Part shown: positions 7,137-10,485 of the stretch, one piece after another
Numbering within the stretch: the first letter of the stretch is position 1
How the letters are laid out: each line of letters begins with the position of its first letter
Assembly (NCBI GenBank): GCA_002450335.1
Contig: DJZB01000009.1
Span: 1 to 10,485, forward strand
Source of the DNA: Rhodobiaceae bacterium UBA6963
GTDB taxonomy: Bacteria; Pseudomonadota; Alphaproteobacteria; RS24
Reading direction: 5' to 3'
Length of the DNA: 10,485 nucleotides
Position numbers and translations under genes: made by a program
The notes under the pieces: model-generated
What the model saw: the letters and a program-made list of their open reading frames with translations, nothing else
What the model was told of the DNA's origin: nothing
Databases searched by the model: none

Positions 7137-7152
7137 ATGAAAATAGTTTCAT
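7137..7152. promoter_or_regulatory. Palindrome upstream of the P450 gene
   Basis: ATGAAA-ATAG-TTTCAT, a perfect 6-bp inverted repeat with a 4-bp centre, ends 56 bp before the P450 ATG. Its size and position fit an operator for a dimeric regulator, but it is short and AT-rich and may be chance. Confidence 0.3.
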
Positions 7153-7199
7153 ATTGCCTAGTTGTTTTGAACTCATTGTAAAAATGGGGTGCAAAAAAT

Positions 7200-7203
7200 G
7201 GAG
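7200..7203 (+). promoter_or_regulatory. Shine-Dalgarno of the P450 gene
   Basis: GGAG ends 5 nt before the ATG at 7209 and supports that start. The ATG at 7198, just upstream, is in another frame. Confidence 0.7.
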
Positions 7204-7208
7204 ATACT

Positions 7209-8414
7209 ATGCCGACCAAGATATCTGATGTTCCTGAAAACCTGCTGAGTGATTTTGATTTGGTTGCCGACCCGGAAATGATGCGCAACCCGCAACAAAG
7301 AATGACCGATGCACTCGTCAATGACGAGCGGGATATATTTTACACACCTCATAATGGCGGGCACTGGATTGTCACAAATTATGAAATGGGGCATGAAATT
7401 TTGAGCAACCCAGAACTTTATGGTTCATTCCCGATTGGTGTGCCGGCTAATTACGAACAACGCCCGCGCTTGATACCGCTGGAAAGTGACCCACAAAGTC
7501 ACCCGCGTTACCGTCGTCTCCTGCTTCCGGTATTCGCACCCAATATCATCAGTAAGATGGAAGACAAAATTCGCCAACGCACAATCAATGTTCTTGATGA
7601 AGCACTGCAGACGCCGGAAATTGACTTTCTTTGGGATATTGCCAAACCCATTCCAACAGGTGTGTTTCTTGAAATGCTCGGCCTGCCCCAGCACATGCAA
7701 CCGCAGTTCTTTGAATGGGAAAACGGTTTTTACAGAGCTGAAACTGTCGAGGCGCGTGTTGATTACGGCCAAAAAATCGCACAATATTTAAGCCAAGCAG
7801 CGGAAGATCATGTCACCAATCCGCGCGATGATGTAATGAGCATGTTGCTTGAAGTAGAGGTTGAAGGTGAAAGGCTTTCACGCGACGAGGTCGATGCAAT
7901 TTGTTATTTACTGTTTCTCGCCGGAGTGGACACAGTTGCCGCCATGCTGACCTTCATTGCCAATTACCTTGCCCAAAACCAGGATCTTTATCAAAAAATT
8001 AAAGCCGACAAAGCATTTCTGGAAACGGCAACCGACGAACTCCTCCGCATGCACGCTTTCATCAATCTGAACCGTATATGCGAAGCGGATACAGAATTCC
8101 ACGGTGTACATTTCAAACAAGGCGATAATATTGTTGTTCCATCATTCGTTACAGACCGTGATGCGGCAACTTTCCCGGATCCACATAATTTCAATCCTGA
8201 CCGTTCGAAAGTTGAGCGCAATATGCATCATGCTTTTGGTGATGGTCCACATAAATGCATCGGCATGCATCTAGCCAAGCTGGAAGTTAAAATTGTGTTG
8301 GAGGAATTTGCCAAGCGGGTTGATACATTTTCAATCACTGATGAAAGCAAAATTAGGGCGCATGGCGGCACAACCATGGGCATGGACAATTTACCCATCA
8401 CATGGACTGCTTGA
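7209..8414 (+). CDS. Cytochrome P450, CYP101 (P450cam)-like
   Basis: Soluble haem-thiolate monooxygenase of 401 aa with no membrane anchor, the usual size for a bacterial class I P450 fed by a ferredoxin and ferredoxin reductase. Visible motifs are YTPHNGGHW near the N-terminus, the C-helix HPRYRRL, the I-helix AGVDT (238-242, acid-alcohol pair D241/T242), the K-helix ELLR (E277, R280) and the haem-binding loop FGDGPHKCIG (343-352) with thiolate Cys350 and His348. Resemblance to P450cam shows in the IP-x-x-x-DP segment, TEFHGVHFKQGD and the C-terminal GGTTMGMDNLPITW. By eye, the position of the camphor-binding Tyr96 of P450cam is not Tyr, so camphor is unlikely. The gene diverges from the retinal operon and converges on the TonB receptor gene. 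Substrate unknown; a terpenoid or apocarotenoid is plausible, since CYP101 relatives (CYP101B1, CYP101C1) oxidise beta-ionone-type norisoprenoids. No redox partner gene is in the window. Confidence 0.93.
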   Translation: MPTKISDVPENLLSDFDLVADPEMMRNPQQRMTDALVNDERDIFYTPHNGGHWIVTNYEMGHEILSNPELYGSFPIGVPANYEQRPRLIPLESDPQSHPRYRRLLLPVFAPNIISKMEDKIRQRTINVLDEALQTPEIDFLWDIAKPIPTGVFLEMLGLPQHMQPQFFEWENGFYRAETVEARVDYGQKIAQYLSQAAEDHVTNPRDDVMSMLLEVEVEGERLSRDEVDAICYLLFLAGVDTVAAMLTFIANYLAQNQDLYQKIKADKAFLETATDELLRMHAFINLNRICEADTEFHGVHFKQGDNIVVPSFVTDRDAATFPDPHNFNPDRSKVERNMHHAFGDGPHKCIGMHLAKLEVKIVLEEFAKRVDTFSITDESKIRAHGGTTMGMDNLPITWTA

Positions 8415-8432
8415 GCCTCGTTTGTCAGTGAA

Positions 8433-10485
8433 CTAAAAAACCTTCTTTAGACCAATGGAAAAATGTCTCGGTTCACCGGGGAAGTAACGTGCATTGCCAA
8501 ATGCAAAGTCTGCGCGCTTGGCATATTTTTCATCAAACAAATTCATTACGCGTAAACTTAAAAACGCTCCGTCCGCAATCTCACGCGCCAGAGTCATATC
8601 AACCAAATCATGACCCGAATAAAAATTGCTGTTTCGTTCGTCAGTAAAATATTTGCCCACATACTGCCAGTTCACCTTCAAAGACGAAACATCATCCGGC
8701 GTCCAAATTGCTGAGACATTACCCAGGCGTCGTGGCGCGGTATCAATATCACTTCCCTTAACAATACCATTAGGCGTATGTTTAAAATCATAACTGTGCA
8801 CTGCATAAGTCAGCTGCGAGCTCAAAATCAATTTTGGCATAGGGCGGAACTGCACATCAAGCTCAACACCCTCATGACCGGTTTTACCATTACTCACATT
8901 TTCATTATTGGAGTCACGAAAATGAAAATGCTTCTTCTGCATTTTATAAATTGCGACCTCATAACTTAACGCCTTTGCCGATTGACCCATCAAACCACGC
9001 ACCCCGATTTCAAAACTGTCAATCTGTTCGGCTTTTATTGTTTCAGGTGTCTGCCCGTTGCGAAGGCGGTATAAATCTGTTGTCTGGGGCGAACGATGAC
9101 CACGTGTAAGATTTGCAAAAAAAGTTTGCTGCCGAATTTTACTCACCCAGCCAAGCTTCGGCGACCACGTTTGAAAATCATCATCTCTATCAGCCGGACG
9201 GAAAAATCGCCCAAACGCACCATCGTTTGTTTCATTTTTATATGCATAATCTGTGTGCTCTCCGCGCAAGCCAATTGTCACTTGGGCGGTCTTACCCAAC
9301 GGTATTTCACCCTGAACAAAACCGGCAAATGTCTCTGCCTTGACGGTGTAATCATATTGAACACCCGGCAAGAACCCAAATTGCGCCGGGCGTGTTTGAA
9401 TTTGAGTCAGATCCCCTTCGGTGACTTCACCATCAAGACCATAAACCAACTCAGATAGAAATTTAGTGTCATAGAATTTTTGTGTAATCGCAGATTGAAC
9501 ACCGACACTATAATGACGGTTGGTTTCTTCCGGGTCAGCACTGGCAAGGAAGTGCATTAAAAAACGCATATCGTGATAACGGATATAAGGTGTCAGGCGT
9601 AAAGTTCTGTTACCGGATAATTTTTTTTCCACATAAAGAGCCGCCCTTAAACTTTCAGCATTTCTGAATGCGTTATCATCAGAGTTGATTTTTGCGAGTT
9701 GCTTGTCACGGTAACTTGTTGCGTAACCGGCAGTTTCCTGCTCCAGATGATTGGCAGATATGACCAACCTGTAATCTGTATCAACTCCCCCCCTCCAGCC
9801 GGATTGAAATTTGATTTTTTGTTGATCAAATCCTGACGCCGCCCGATAACCCTCAGCTTCACCTAAAAGAGTGACCCCAAGCCTGTAGCCTTTTTCATCA
9901 TCACCATTTTGAGAAGTCATATTTGATGTGAAGCGATACCTGCCATAACTCCCTAATCGCGCCTGAAAATCAGAAGTGGTGTCATATGGCGATGGCGCAA
10001 TAAAATTCACCAGACCATGAACGGCATTAGATCCATACATGGCAGGGCCCGGCCCCCTAATGACCTCAAGTCGTTCACTATGTTCATTTTGTGCATCAAG
10101 CAACGCATTCACATTTGAAAAACCGGCCGCACGAAAAGCGATGCCATCTTCCATAAATAAAAACGAGCCTGCGCCAGCGCCCCCAACAAGCACCGGCGAG
10201 CGAATCGACGTCAGATGCTCCACTCCACTGCCACGATGCATCATCACACCCGGGACACGAGCAAGTGCTTCGACAGGATGAATGAATGTTTCATCCTCAA
10301 TAACAACACTGATATTCCCGGGCCTGTTTTGCTTTAAGGACTCAGCCCGCTTGCCTGTCACAATTAAGGGCTGAAGCATAAGCTCTTCATGTGAGACCTC
10401 AGCCAAAGCCTTGATTGGGGAGCAGACAATAAGCGCACCCACAAAACAGGCGGCAAGGGAAAGGAATTTTTGGAGACAGACACGT
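8433..10485 (-). CDS. TonB-dependent outer-membrane receptor, N-terminus cut by window edge
   Basis: Energy-coupled outer-membrane transporter with a plug domain and a 22-strand barrel, driven by TonB-ExbBD. Numbered from the GTG at 10442, a TonB-box-like PLIVTGKR is at 25-32. The plug spans about 40-155 and includes the hallmark RLEVIRGPGPAMYGSNAVHG (124-143). The rest is barrel, with alternating polar and hydrophobic strands and a terminal Phe (KKVF) as outer-membrane proteins need. That GTG is probably not the start: the frame stays open to the window edge and encodes RVCLQKFLSLAACF before it, which with the following residues makes a signal peptide ending near IKALA. The true start therefore lies beyond 10485. 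The stop is 18 bp from the P450 stop, tail to tail, with no hairpin between. Substrate unknown: siderophore, cobalamin or a hydrophobic terpenoid are all possible. Confidence 0.93.
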   Translation of the reverse strand, partial: RVCLQKFLSLAACFVGALIVCSPIKALAEVSHEELMLQPLIVTGKRAESLKQNRPGNISVVIEDETFIHPVEALARVPGVMMHRGSGVEHLTSIRSPVLVGGAGAGSFLFMEDGIAFRAAGFSNVNALLDAQNEHSERLEVIRGPGPAMYGSNAVHGLVNFIAPSPYDTTSDFQARLGSYGRYRFTSNMTSQNGDDEKGYRLGVTLLGEAEGYRAASGFDQQKIKFQSGWRGGVDTDYRLVISANHLEQETAGYATSYRDKQLAKINSDDNAFRNAESLRAALYVEKKLSGNRTLRLTPYIRYHDMRFLMHFLASADPEETNRHYSVGVQSAITQKFYDTKFLSELVYGLDGEVTEGDLTQIQTRPAQFGFLPGVQYDYTVKAETFAGFVQGEIPLGKTAQVTIGLRGEHTDYAYKNETNDGAFGRFFRPADRDDDFQTWSPKLGWVSKIRQQTFFANLTRGHRSPQTTDLYRLRNGQTPETIKAEQIDSFEIGVRGLMGQSAKALSYEVAIYKMQKKHFHFRDSNNENVSNGKTGHEGVELDVQFRPMPKLILSSQLTYAVHSYDFKHTPNGIVKGSDIDTAPRRLGNVSAIWTPDDVSSLKVNWQYVGKYFTDERNSNFYSGHDLVDMTLAREIADGAFLSLRVMNLFDEKYAKRADFAFGNARYFPGEPRHFSIGLKKVF

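Larger units (their letters stand above)
6745..7208. other. Divergent regulatory region between crtE and the P450 gene
   Basis: This 464-bp AT-rich stretch has no supportable gene. It holds the crtE leader and promoter (minus strand), the front of the P450 gene (plus strand), a large nested hairpin, an 11-bp direct repeat and several ATGAAA/TTTCAT words (6839, 6859, 6887 inverted, and the 7137-7152 palindrome). A plus-strand promoter for the P450 is not clear; TTGCCT near 7154 with TAAAAA about 19 nt downstream is the best weak candidate. An A8 run at 6895-6902 is T8 in the crtE leader, but no GC-rich stem precedes it, so it is not called a terminator. Confidence 0.7.

Noticed and set aside
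7103..7321. 72-aa minus-strand frame covering the front of the P450 gene
   Set aside because: It overlaps the well-supported P450 start and its ribosome site on the opposite strand. It is low-complexity with no motif and would break the divergent promoter region.
7425..7784. 119-aa minus-strand frame inside the P450 gene
   Set aside because: It is antisense to conserved P450 coding sequence, and its composition is that expected of a shadow frame.
8415..8432. Bidirectional terminator between the P450 and receptor genes
   Set aside because: Only 18 bases separate the stops and no inverted repeat with a T-run is visible.
9096..9458. 120-aa plus-strand frame within the TonB receptor gene
   Set aside because: It is antisense to the barrel region, rich in Cys and Ile, and has no domain or upstream ribosome site of note.
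1..10485. CRISPR arrays, insertion sequences, integrase or att sites
   Set aside because: I saw no regularly spaced repeats, transposase or integrase motifs, or terminal inverted repeats anywhere in the window.

Overview
The window looks like a piece of a marine-type alphaproteobacterial chromosome of moderate to low GC. The evidence is the housekeeping edge (the 5' end of a probable tRNA-Tyr diverging from the 23S rRNA methyltransferase gene rlmB), protein families typical of that class, and a retinal-producing carotenoid operon of the kind usually found with proteorhodopsins. The taxonomic guess rests on gene content and style only.

Layout. Positions 1-24 hold the first bases of a minus-strand tRNA. 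Positions 25-324 are non-coding. rlmB runs rightward (325-1173) and its end overlaps, tail to tail, the end of a leftward five-gene operon (6744 down to 1166). In transcription order the operon is crtE (GGPP synthase), crtI (phytoene desaturase), crtB (phytoene synthase), crtY (lycopene beta-cyclase) and blh (Brp/Blh beta-carotene 15,15'-dioxygenase). Gene joints are 12 nt apart or overlapping, which suggests one transcript and translational coupling. Together the enzymes take isoprenyl diphosphates through GGPP, phytoene, lycopene and beta-carotene to retinal. No opsin gene and no idi gene lie inside the window.

A 464-bp region (6745-7208) separates crtE from a divergent cytochrome P450 gene. 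It holds a good sigma70-like promoter for the operon, an implied crtE leader of about 200 nt with a strong nested hairpin just upstream of a very good Shine-Dalgarno, an 11-bp direct repeat with one copy in the promoter spacer and one in the hairpin, and a small palindrome in front of the P450 gene.

The P450 (7209-8414) is a soluble bacterial enzyme resembling the CYP101 (P450cam) group. All catalytic motifs are intact, and no ferredoxin or reductase partner is nearby. Eighteen bases after its stop comes the end of a leftward TonB-dependent outer-membrane receptor gene, whose N-terminus (a signal peptide) runs off the right edge of the window.

The most interesting point is the pairing of a complete retinal operon with a divergent CYP101-like P450 and a TonB receptor. 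I infer a possible role in retinoid or apocarotenoid modification, or in uptake of a related terpenoid, but the sequence does not prove it. Further points are a degenerate second aspartate-rich motif in CrtE and the structured crtE leader.
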